A model generated the notes under the pieces. It was given only the letters and a program-made list of their open reading frames with translations, was not told where the DNA came from and searched no databases. Positions 19,031 through 27,520 of a stretch of DNA of 64,000 bases are shown one piece after another. Every line of letters starts with the position of its first letter. Within the stretch, counting starts at the first letter, position 1. The position numbers and the translations under genes were made by a program. This DNA comes from Adiantum capillus-veneris (lineage: Eukaryota > Streptophyta > Polypodiopsida > Polypodiales > Pteridaceae), in assembly GCA_014529385.2 (NCBI GenBank), contig CM043956.1:58911120-58975119 (forward strand). The letters are read 5' to 3'.

Positions 19031-19422
19031 TTATTGGCATTCGCCGTCGAGGTTTCCTGTTTTCTTTGCAAGTAACAGCTGTAACTCTACTGCTCTCTGT
19101 TTAATTGTCTTTTTTGCAAAAGGCACTTGCTTTGCCGACACTGTTGATAGAGCCGTAGCTGTGAGACTAAGGAGAGAATTGGCTGGGCCGTAATGGTTAT
19201 GGGCCGTATTGCCTTTGCTTTCCATTGGTATTTAGTTGTTGCCGGTTTTTGTAGATGGTTTGGCACTTTCTTGTTTGCCATTGATTTGTTGTTGATTGGC
19301 ATCCCATAAAGCAGTTTTCCTTTTTGAAATGCAGCTGTATGCCTTCCGTTGGTGCTTGTACTGAAGGGAGTTCCTTTTGCTTTTGCTTTGGTATCCAAAT
19401 GTGAGTGACATTTGGGTTATGG
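19031..19422 (-). pseudogene. Element B Asn/Gln/Lys-rich tail after the second retropepsin-like domain
   Basis: Three overlapping frames carry low-complexity, Asn/Gln/Lys/Thr-rich protein (for example KQKQKELPSVQAPTEG). They appear to be pieces of one basic tail continuing from the 19423-20154 ORF, broken by small indels. Such basic tails may bind nucleic acid, but nothing more specific can be said. Confidence 0.4.
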
Positions 19423-20154
19423 CTAAGCATTTTCTTGGGGATCCATATCTGTTTTATGCCCTTGGTTTGTGGTTGAACCATCTGCTTTGTTGGTGCATTG
19501 TTGTTTGTCCGCCATGGCATTTCTATCCTTTCGCATCCATACTTGTTTTCTTTGTTTTGCTAACCTAGATCTTTGCATTGCGGCCGGTGACTGCATATGT
19601 CTGTAATTAGCATGGTTGGCCTTTACCTGATTGTTTGTCTTGGTTATCAGGTCGTTCTTTGATGGCATTTTTGCTTTTGGCTTATGTTCCAGCGATTGCA
19701 TGGCTTGCAGCTTATCATTCTGGTATTGCTGAGCAAAGGCTATCACTTGTTGTTCATGTTCATGCTGAATTTTGACTGCCTTTGCTTTCCAATCTATTTG
19801 CATATTGTACTCTTTTTGCCAAGGTTGCCCTAACATCATTGGGTGTTGTGTGCTTTCATCTGCCACCACATAGAATTTGTGTGGGTAAATATATTGATGT
19901 ATCTGTACATGCAATATAGTCCATCCCAATGTTTTCAATAGGTGTGATGTGGTACTTTCCAGCACTTGAGGAGTATGATGAAGTTGACCTGTGACTTTGA
20001 GCTGTTGGTATAATCCGTAAGAGATCAAATTTGCTTGAGCCTCAGAATCAAGCAAGGCTGTTGATTCAACTTGATTGCTGCCCGCTTTGACCGCAATTAT
20101 TGGCTCCACTGTTTCTTCATCCAACTTCGTCAGTCGAATGGCATTGATTCGCAA
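19423..20154 (-). CDS. Element B second retropepsin-like domain, downstream of integrase
   Basis: 243 codons. Residues about 17-130 have the retropepsin layout: a PIIAVKAG strand, active-site-like STALLDSEAQANLIS (Asp36-Ser37-Glu38 in place of Asp-Ser/Thr-Gly), then FYVVADESTQHPMMLGQPW, matching the usual hydrophobic strand and the ILGxPWL motif. The element already has a protease in the normal place before RT. The frame upstream of the Met joins the end of the integrase ORF after a one-base shift near 20250, so it was probably fused to integrase. The Gly-to-Glu change suggests loss of catalysis. The rest is a basic, Gln/Asn-rich tail. Confidence 0.65.
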   Translation of the reverse strand: MRINAIRLTKLDEETVEPIIAVKAGSNQVESTALLDSEAQANLISYGLYQQLKVTGQLHHTPQVLESTTSHLLKTLGWTILHVQIHQYIYPHKFYVVADESTQHPMMLGQPWQKEYNMQIDWKAKAVKIQHEHEQQVIAFAQQYQNDKLQAMQSLEHKPKAKMPSKNDLITKTNNQVKANHANYRHMQSPAAMQRSRLAKQRKQVWMRKDRNAMADKQQCTNKADGSTTNQGHKTDMDPQENA

Positions 20155-20233
20155 TGGTGGTCCATTTTGTTGTTGTTGTCGCAGAAGTCTTCTTTTTGCA
20201 ATGCGTTCTTGTGCTTTCTGCTTGAGCTTCCTC

Positions 20234-20803
20234 TCATACTCTCTGTTTTTCCTTCATTCTTTGCTTTCCTTGATGGATTTGTTGGAGCATCTCCTGTGTG
20301 AGTGGTAGATGATATCTCTTCACTCTACATCCACTAATCCAGTTTGGCATTTCTTCACCTGCTAATGTAGCAAGCTTGACAGCTCCACTTTGTGATAGAT
20401 CACTAATCACAAATGGTCCCATCCCTCGCTTTTTAAGTTTCTTGGCATGTTGCTTCAAGGTATAAACAAGTACGTAGTCACCTGTTTTGAACTCTTTAGA
20501 TCGCCCATGTTTGTCAAAAAATTCTTTTTGTCTTCTCTTTTTAGCATAGATTGAAGCGACAGCTCGTAAGCGGAGTTCATCTAGCTTTTCAAGATCATCA
20601 ATTCTTGAAGAGAGCTCATGCCCTGTCCATTCTAAGCTATTTGCTACTCGTAGAGTTGGAATTAAAAACTCTATGGGTAGTATAGCATTTAGGCCAAACA
20701 CCATGTTGTATGGTGTTGTTCCAATTGATGTTTTGTAAGCTACCCTGTATGCCCATAGTGTTGAGTGTAGCTGCTGATCCCAATCTGTTCTTGATTCTGA
20801 CAC
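20234..20803 (-). CDS. Element B integrase, catalytic Glu region and C-terminal domain
   Basis: 189 codons continuing the integrase core after a TAA at about 20849. The catalytic Glu lies just after that stop, in the AEATNKTL motif. Then follow DWDQQLHSTLWAYRVAYKTS, TPYNMVFGLNAILPIE, the basic stretch KKRRQKEFFDKHG and a GPY/F-like RGMGPFVISDL block. There is no chromodomain. The frame ends at 20234 and a +1 shift leads into the second retropepsin-like ORF. Confidence 0.8.
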   Translation of the reverse strand: MSESRTDWDQQLHSTLWAYRVAYKTSIGTTPYNMVFGLNAILPIEFLIPTLRVANSLEWTGHELSSRIDDLEKLDELRLRAVASIYAKKRRQKEFFDKHGRSKEFKTGDYVLVYTLKQHAKKLKKRGMGPFVISDLSQSGAVKLATLAGEEMPNWISGCRVKRYHLPLTQEMLQQIHQGKQRMKEKQRV

Positions 20804-20848
20804 TATTTTCGTGAGAACCGTGCATAGTGTTTTATTTGTGGCCTCAGC

Positions 20849-21769
20849 TTACCCATTGGCTTGTGGATGGTATGGTGCAGATTTCCTATGTATGACCATG
20901 AAGTCCTCTAGCAGGTATTCAATCACTTCATTGAGAAAATGTGTCCCACAATCATTGACAATTTCTATTGGTAACCCGTAACGTACAAAAACATTCTCAT
21001 ACAAAAATTGTGCAGTGGTGCGTGCATCAGCTTTTTGTGTTGCCTTGGCTTCGACCCATTTTGTGAGATAGTCCGTAGCCACAATGATATATTGGGTATG
21101 GGTGCGATATGCAGGGGGTGATATAGGTCCCACAAAATCAATGCCCCATTTTGCAAATGCTCTTGCTCCCATCATTGGACGTAATGGCATCTCATCTCGT
21201 TTTATTGGCACCTTGGTGCGTTGACATGCATCACAACGCTTTACAAACTCTTCAGCATCTATGTGCAATGTAGGCCACCAAATTCCTGCCGTTAAGACAA
21301 TTTTTGCTATCTTATCGCCCGAAAAATGGCCTCCACTTATTCCACTATGTGCATGTTCTAGAATCATCAGGTATTCGCTTTCACTTGCACATATTCTAAG
21401 TTGATTGTCCTTTCCCCGCTTATAGAGTTGGTTCCCAATTAACTGAAAGTCACGAGCTTCCAGCTCTATAGCTTTTTTTCGTGCTCTTGTGATGTTCTCA
21501 GGGAACATCCTGGTGGTTAAGAAGTCAATGATATATTGACTCCATGCAGGTGCTATGTTTATCTGAAACAAAGTTGCGTGATCCACTGGTCTTTTGGGAC
21601 TACATATAGTACAATTGGTAACATAAGAATGTGTGTCTGCATACATAGTTGGCCAATAAACCCCTAACTGTTTCAGTATCTGGTGTGTTCTCACTGTTGA
21701 ACAATGAATGTACAACCCTGGACATGTGCCTCTGTAAGGTAGCACTCGAATTCTTCCGAATTTATACAT
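20849..21769 (-). CDS. Element B integrase: two HHCC zinc modules and catalytic core
   Basis: 306 codons. The first zinc module ends here with RTHQILKQLGVYWPTMYADTHSYVTNCTIC (Cys53, Cys56); its first His lies in the overlapping upstream frame. A full second module follows: a WSQYIIDFL lead, LYKRGKDNQLRICASE, H141/H148 (HAHSGISGGH) and C179/C182 (CDACQ). The core has Asp211 (GIDFVGP) and Asp273 (VNDCGTHF). The catalytic Glu falls after the stop at the end of this frame. Most integrases have one such zinc module, so this is a duplication. Confidence 0.8.
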   Translation of the reverse strand: MYKFGRIRVLPYRGTCPGLYIHCSTVRTHQILKQLGVYWPTMYADTHSYVTNCTICSPKRPVDHATLFQINIAPAWSQYIIDFLTTRMFPENITRARKKAIELEARDFQLIGNQLYKRGKDNQLRICASESEYLMILEHAHSGISGGHFSGDKIAKIVLTAGIWWPTLHIDAEEFVKRCDACQRTKVPIKRDEMPLRPMMGARAFAKWGIDFVGPISPPAYRTHTQYIIVATDYLTKWVEAKATQKADARTTAQFLYENVFVRYGLPIEIVNDCGTHFLNEVIEYLLEDFMVIHRKSAPYHPQANG

Positions 21770-24700
21770 AATCGTAGAATTAGGTCCGATCCAAGATGAT
21801 ACAGCCGTCTTGCTATCAACTGGAAGTTTTTTGTTTGTCGTATTGTTTGCTGTTTGGATCTGTATTCCGTATTATCAAACTTACTTCCAAAGGAAAGAAT
21901 GCTCACAATTTCCTGAGACCATTTGGGTACCATTTCAATGTTGAAAAGATACGCATCTGGTATGTCATCATCTACTCCTTCAGGAGCTTCCCCGTTGTGT
22001 ATCTTTGAAAGATGATCCGCTCGTAGATGGGTGTTACCCTTTTTGACCACCACTGTGAAGTCAAATTCTAGCAATTTAATAAACCAACGTACGATTCTCC
22101 CCATGTTGCAAGGTTTATTTACCAGATACAAAAGAGCTTGATGATATGTGAAGAACACAAATTTATTTGCGAGCAAATAATGCCGAAATTTCTTTACAGC
22201 ATAAATCATTCCTAACCCTTCCCGCTCGGTGTTGGTGTAGTTCTTTTCTGCACTATTTAACTGTCGGCTCGCATAGCAAACTGGAAAATCCATTGTTCCG
22301 TCTCCAGGTTGAGCCAGAATACTTCCAATGGCATATGCTGAAGCATCAATGTGCACATGGAATATCTTTTCCCAATCTGGTGCTTTTAGTACAGGTGTTG
22401 ATATAAGGTTGTCCTTCAGATTTTGGAATGAAGTTTCACACTCCTCAGTCCACTCGAAATTGACTAGCAAACGATACAGAGGTTGTGCAATAACCGCATA
22501 CATGTATATGAATCTTCGATAATATCCGCAGTGTCCCATGAAGGATTGCACTTGTTTTGCATTAGTAGGCCTGGGTAGGTCTATAATGACTTTGACTTTG
22601 TCTAGGTCAGTGGTTATGCCATTTCGGGAGACAATGTGTCCTAAGATGCGGCCTTGCTTAACCATGAATACACACTTTTCCGAGTTAAGACAGATTCGAT
22701 ACGTCCTACATTTTTCAAAGACCTTTTGCAAATGGTCGATATGCTCCTCTCGTAGAAGAGAGTGTACACAAAGATCACCCATGTAAATTTCTAAGAATAT
22801 TCTTAGGTATTCCTTGAATGCGTGCGTCATTAACCTTTGGAAAGTGGCTGGGGCATTAGTTAAGCCAAATGGCATAACTCGATACGCATAAATCTCCCAT
22901 TCTGTGGCAAACGTTGTTTTGTGTTGATCCTCCCTTGCTATTGCCAGTTGGTTGTATCCTGAAAACCCATCCGGACTGTCGGTAATGGCACAGACATCCA
23001 ATGTTGCTAGTATGTGTTCCCATTCGAGAGGTTCCAAGGCATCTTCAGGGAAAGGTTCCGGAATATACTCTTTGTCCTCAATTTCTCTTTCTAAGACGCA
23101 TTCCTCTCTTCTTAAGCTTCCACAATGTGAAGCCCCGCACATCCATAGCTCTTTTGGTTGCCCTAACCATGCTTGGAGTTCTGATCCTGCTATTGTAGCT
23201 GAATCAAACTCTTCCACATGTGTTTGGTTCACATCTTTGTAACTATGGTCTTTCAGGTGTATTTTAGTTGTTGTCTCGCCATGTCTGAGGTATATGTGGT
23301 CATAACCCCAATCTTGGACCATCTTCAATTGTCGCATGAATGGTCGTCCCAAGATGATCTCATAATTGTTCTTTTTGTCGAAATCGACTATTGCAAATGT
23401 ATGCTCATACTCGATTCCGCACGAAGTGACAATCACTTTTTCTAAGAGTCCTAGAGGCTTCTCCATGAACCCATCTACCAATTGCAGTTTCATTCTGGTA
23501 GCCCTCAAAGCTGGTTTTCCCCATTTTTTCCAGATTTCCTTGGTGGCGATAGCAAGTCCCTCTCCACTGTCAAGAATAGCTTTGGAAACCACTCCTTGGA
23601 ATTCTACTGGTAGAGTGGTGTTTCCATCTTCTCCCTCGCAATATTCTCCAACCTTGTTCAATGGTACTGGCCTAGTGTTTAGTTGAGGCCTGTCCAACTC
23701 TCTGATCCCTTCTTGAAGCCTCAGGGTGGGGTCTTTTACTCCAAATTTTTCTAGGCATTTACCTACTGTGGTCCACATGTTTGGCCGTAACCTTAGGAGT
23801 TCTGCCAATGTGATTGTGCATGCCACCGGAGTGGACAACAACTCAATCAATCCTTGCGAATCTATCACCTTGTTAGAAGAAAGTCTTTGAGATGGGATTG
23901 CTCTCACTTCCGATTTGGCTTCGTACTCTCCTAGGTAAGAGGGTAAAGTTCTCAGCGAGTCTGGTTGGCTATGCCCCGAACTAATTGATCCTTGGTCTCC
24001 CCCTTGTGAATGTATCTCAAAGTTCATTTGTGACCTTGCCTCAAATTCTTCAATAGGAGGTAAGATCACATTCTTTTCTTTTCTCGTGCTATTTAGGTGG
24101 TTACTTATCCTATTAGCTTCGTTGGCCTCACGGATTTGCTTCCACAGATCGTCTAGACCGTTACAGTCCTTACCCATTTCTGCCAAGATTTTAGGCTGGA
24201 CCCCGTCACTTGTCCCATCTGTGGTATTTGGCACTATGATAGGTTCTCCTCTGGACTCATATGCATTAGTGAGTTTTTCCTTTGTTTCCACATGTTTCTC
24301 TAAAGTTGGTTGGATAGGGGTTGGAGCTCGTGCCTCATGCCAATTCGCAGGTTTACCCAGCGGGTCTTCCATCAATGATTGAGTTGTTTCGATCATCTTT
24401 TTACACATATCCAACCTCTGTTTTTCTATTTCTGCATATGGATAAGTCATCCACCTTTGCTCCTGGGTTTGGTTCTCTTTAAGTCTAGCTTCATAAGCTT
24501 TTAGAAGCGCATCCAAATGCTCATTTACCTTGTCTGCCAGTACAGATCCTCCTGATCTTGCACTTTTGGGCTCTGCTATTTCCTTGGGTGCTATAGTTGT
24601 CGTGGTGTGTGAGATTAAGCTAGCTAGATCCTCTAATCGCTCCAATCTATCCTTTGTATGTTTCAACTTCTCAGATAGGGCTGTTTGCTCTCTTTCCTTC

Positions 24701-25632
24701 CTGGCTTTCCTACGCGCCTTTCTAGCTTTCCAAGTGCTTCTTTGATTTCTTGTTTCTGAACTTTGGGGGTCGGTTTTTGGTTCTTCAACTATGGGTTCGT
24801 TCGTCCTTCTTTGAGCTTGGGCTCGTGTTACCGCATGAATAGGTATGATTGTTTCATTTTCCGATCTTCCACTGGAAGGTACTGTTTCTAGCATGTTCAA
24901 GGTGGTTTTTGCTGCTTTGCTCGAGTTTTTGGGGCAATCGGGAATCAAATGAGTAATTCCACATTCTGGGCAATACGCATTGACTCTAATGATTTCATCA
25001 TGATGACTGTGTTTCAGCCAATGGTCTCCACCACACTTGTAGCAGGGTCCCTTGGGTTGTTGAGGTGCTCCTTGAGCTCCTCTTTGTTGGTAAGCATGTC
25101 TCTGTCCGCCCATGCCTCCATTGGCTATGAACATCAGTGTTCGTTCATCTAAGCTGTATCTCCCTTCTCTTGCTGCCTGTGCAGCAGTTGGTGGTCTTGT
25201 ATTTCCTATCATGCTCCATGGTTCAGGTGTCGAGGGTTCTTCCGGTGGATAATAGACAGGGTTTGCCGCATATCCATTGGGATCTTCATAATATGCATGC
25301 ATAGGCACCAAAGCCTTATCCTCTGATTCAGTTATTGTTGGTGTGTATCTCATACCAACTGGTCGTAATCCTGGTAGGGGTGGTTGTTGCCCCAACACCG
25401 TTTGTGGTCTTTCTACACCTATAGGTCTTGGTAGGTTGCCTGCTTGATATCTAGGCATCGGTGGAACTTGAGGGGAAGCTACTGGAGTATGGGGAGCGTA
25501 AGGTCTCTCTCTCACATATCCCTTGTTATAATAACATTCCTCGGTCCCATGGTTTGTCCATTTTTGTTCAATAGCACACCACTTGGGTTGTTTAGCTTGG
25601 GGTTTGGCATACAAGTTGATCTTTTTTAGCAC
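21691..25632 (-). CDS. pol: Element B Gag C-terminus, protease, truncated RT and RNase H polyprotein
   Basis: 1313 codons, the longest frame in the window. Residues about 1-200 are Pro/Gly-rich Gag with Cys/His clusters (CYKCGGDHWLKHSHH and YCPECGITHLIPDCP). Residues about 300-560 are charged and partly coiled coil. Protease lies at about 690-830 (AILDSGEGLAIA, IILGRPFMRQ). RT resumes abruptly at DSPDGFSGYNQ after LATLDVCA, so the fingers and the first catalytic Asp block are missing. The catalytic motif reads YMGDL instead of YxDD. RNase H follows (HIDASAYAIG, TNTEREGLGMIYA, RADHLSKI). The deletion keeps the frame open. RT cannot be functional. Confidence 0.88.
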   Translation of the reverse strand: MLKKINLYAKPQAKQPKWCAIEQKWTNHGTEECYYNKGYVRERPYAPHTPVASPQVPPMPRYQAGNLPRPIGVERPQTVLGQQPPLPGLRPVGMRYTPTITESEDKALVPMHAYYEDPNGYAANPVYYPPEEPSTPEPWSMIGNTRPPTAAQAAREGRYSLDERTLMFIANGGMGGQRHAYQQRGAQGAPQQPKGPCYKCGGDHWLKHSHHDEIIRVNAYCPECGITHLIPDCPKNSSKAAKTTLNMLETVPSSGRSENETIIPIHAVTRAQAQRRTNEPIVEEPKTDPQSSETRNQRSTWKARKARRKARKEREQTALSEKLKHTKDRLERLEDLASLISHTTTTIAPKEIAEPKSARSGGSVLADKVNEHLDALLKAYEARLKENQTQEQRWMTYPYAEIEKQRLDMCKKMIETTQSLMEDPLGKPANWHEARAPTPIQPTLEKHVETKEKLTNAYESRGEPIIVPNTTDGTSDGVQPKILAEMGKDCNGLDDLWKQIREANEANRISNHLNSTRKEKNVILPPIEEFEARSQMNFEIHSQGGDQGSISSGHSQPDSLRTLPSYLGEYEAKSEVRAIPSQRLSSNKVIDSQGLIELLSTPVACTITLAELLRLRPNMWTTVGKCLEKFGVKDPTLRLQEGIRELDRPQLNTRPVPLNKVGEYCEGEDGNTTLPVEFQGVVSKAILDSGEGLAIATKEIWKKWGKPALRATRMKLQLVDGFMEKPLGLLEKVIVTSCGIEYEHTFAIVDFDKKNNYEIILGRPFMRQLKMVQDWGYDHIYLRHGETTTKIHLKDHSYKDVNQTHVEEFDSATIAGSELQAWLGQPKELWMCGASHCGSLRREECVLEREIEDKEYIPEPFPEDALEPLEWEHILATLDVCAITDSPDGFSGYNQLAIAREDQHKTTFATEWEIYAYRVMPFGLTNAPATFQRLMTHAFKEYLRIFLEIYMGDLCVHSLLREEHIDHLQKVFEKCRTYRICLNSEKCVFMVKQGRILGHIVSRNGITTDLDKVKVIIDLPRPTNAKQVQSFMGHCGYYRRFIYMYAVIAQPLYRLLVNFEWTEECETSFQNLKDNLISTPVLKAPDWEKIFHVHIDASAYAIGSILAQPGDGTMDFPVCYASRQLNSAEKNYTNTEREGLGMIYAVKKFRHYLLANKFVFFTYHQALLYLVNKPCNMGRIVRWFIKLLEFDFTVVVKKGNTHLRADHLSKIHNGEAPEGVDDDIPDAYLFNIEMVPKWSQEIVSILSFGSKFDNTEYRSKQQTIRQTKNFQLIARRLYHLGSDLILRLCINSEEFECYLTEAHVQGCTFIVQQ

Positions 25633-25644
25633 TTCATCTACAAG

Positions 25645-26292
25645 CTACTCCTGGTTTACAACTACTTCTCCTTTCGGTGCTGTCTTAGAAGACTTGCTTC
25701 CACTTTGGTGTGAAGACAAATCGCCATCAAGGTCCTTGAACTCCCCCTCTTTGTAGACCGCACAATTGTCCACCAGGGAAAGAGCTTCCTTGGTCAACTC
25801 ATTCAACGTAGTGCTCCTCTTCATATGTAAGTCTTTTTGGAGATCTGCATTCCTTAGTCCTTGGATGAAGATCAGCATAAGTCTGGACTGAGTTGACAGT
25901 TCTTCAACAGGACAGAACTTAACATATCTTTTTAGTTTTAGGGCTGCCTTTCATACAGATTCTCCATCTTTATGTTTGAATTTATGGATCTGTGAGACAG
26001 TATTATGAGCTATTCCCCTTTGTGATAATTCCTCGATAAACTCGTCAAACACTTCCTCCATAGACTCAAAGTCTGTACGCTCTACAGAGTCAAACCAAGT
26101 GGCAGCATCATCCTCTAGGGTTAGACCAAACTCTGCAAATTGGGTAGGAAAGTCTAACACCTCTTCGACTCTAATTACACGCACAAAGGCTGCTACATGA
26201 TCTCTTGGGTCTGTGCTTCCTATGTATTTCTTGTTTACCCATTTTTGCACTTGAGAAGGTCTAATTCTTGGATGGTCTACAAACCTCATCAT
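25645..26292 (-). pseudogene. gag: Element B gag capsid domain, split by one stop
   Basis: 26292-25951 carries the retrotransposon Gag fold (DPRDHVAAFVRVIR, FGLTLEDDAATWFDSV, VFDEFIEELSQRG, IHKFKHKDGESV) and ends in a TGA. The same frame continues through 25878-25645 (MLIFIQGLRNADLQ, LTKEALSLVDN) to another stop, then into the long pol frame. In function it is the capsid part of one gag-pol reading unit. Element C has the same domain at 30262-30470, which allows the two to be compared. Confidence 0.8.
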
Positions 26293-26366
26293 TGGATCTC
26301 CCCGTCCTAATCGATATACCTCCTGAGGCCTTCTGTAATAGGCTGGTTCCTCTCCCAGTGGTGCTC

Positions 26367-26703
26367 TTAAGCCATAATTTCTAACGGTTCTCGCTGAGGT
26401 GGTTCTTCTCTTCGAACTCGTTCTATGGGTGGCCCTCCAGGCTCTGTCGACCCTTGAGTCTTTGGCTTACTCTCTGCCTGATACCTTGAATAGAGTGGTG
26501 GTTCTTGCAAATCCCTTAGCCCTCGGTTTCGGTCTTGTTCCAATGTTGCACTCTGTCGAAGCCATGCCTGCAATGATGGTTGGTTTGCTGGTTGTTGAAT
26601 GCTTGCGGTTGGGTGAAATGTGAGGTAGCGTCATAATCATCTGAAAAAGGATTCGTTGACTTGCTTGGGGTGTAGGTGGCTCTTGGCACTTCCTCAGGGG
26701 CAT
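26367..26703 (-). pseudogene. Element B Pro/Gln-rich Gag N-terminal region, frameshifted
   Basis: Two overlapping short frames (26467-26703 and 26367-26573) share a low-complexity composition rich in Pro, Gln, Arg and Thr (PPLYSRYQAESKPKTQ, GPPIERVRREEPP). They bridge the first ORF and the capsid domain and are probably one segment broken by an indel. Confidence 0.45.
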
Positions 26704-26764
26704 ATGCTGATGCTCCTGGACCTGTTGCTCTCTCTACCTCCTCTGGGAGAATACGCTGGTATTC

Positions 26765-27520
26765 TCACCTGTATCTATAAACAAAAACTATACCCTTCCC
26801 CGTAGCAGTTTCATAAGAGAATAAGTAAAGAACCTTGTCTTTGCTTAATTCGTTTACGTATGGTTCTTTGCTACGAAAGTAAGAGACTATACCCTCACTC
26901 TCATGCTTGTAGATTCCGACGTTCTCGTTATAAGTTGGAACCCTGGTTGTTTTCTTATCATACATAAAAATAGCTCCGGGCCGATCAATGTTTGGTGGCG
27001 GTTCTTGAGTTTCTGAAACCATTTTCCCTTTCGCCACGTTATCTCCATATCTGTTGTAATCCTCTGGGTTACTAACTATTAGATAGTGGTTCCCCTTTTC
27101 GTCTCGGAATCTATCTCCATCATCATATACTCGGATTATCTCCAATCTCTGAGCTGGCATCTCTTCAATACAAATGCACTTGCGGCCTCGATAGTCAGAA
27201 TAGACTAGGGCTCCCCTCGAGTTTGTTCCCTCTAAGAAGATCACAGTGAACTTGGAATCATTCAAAGGATTTTGGGAGGTGCTTCCTCCTCGCATAGGTC
27301 CATTATTGGTGAAACCTCCTGGCTGTTGACTACCCATCATGAAGAAAGATTTGTCTGATGAAGTGTCAGTATCACTACCTTCCTCAATAATCGGTGCTAG
27401 CGGATCTAGCCTTGCCTGAGTTACACTCTCTTCGATGGACACTAAGCTACCTTGGTCACCTGCCACCTTCTGGTCTCTAACAATGTATCTTCCTAATCTT
27501 AAATTCATCAAACTTATCAA
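26765..27520 (-). CDS. Element B first ORF, unknown function
   Basis: 251 codons from ATG 27520. Residues about 40-90 are polar and Gly/Ser-rich. Residues about 90-251 look globular (SKFTVIFLEGTNSRGALVYS, YRGRKCICIEEMPAQRLEII, NHYLIVSNPEDYNRYG, DKVLYLFSYETATGKGIVFVYRY), with strand-rich composition. No known domain was recognised. It lies first after the leader and before gag. Ogre-type elements also have an ORF before gag, but I see no resemblance to use. The frame continues to a stop just before the Pro-rich Gag region. Confidence 0.65.
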   Translation of the reverse strand: MISLMNLRLGRYIVRDQKVAGDQGSLVSIEESVTQARLDPLAPIIEEGSDTDTSSDKSFFMMGSQQPGGFTNNGPMRGGSTSQNPLNDSKFTVIFLEGTNSRGALVYSDYRGRKCICIEEMPAQRLEIIRVYDDGDRFRDEKGNHYLIVSNPEDYNRYGDNVAKGKMVSETQEPPPNIDRPGAIFMYDKKTTRVPTYNENVGIYKHESEGIVSYFRSKEPYVNELSKDKVLYLFSYETATGKGIVFVYRYR

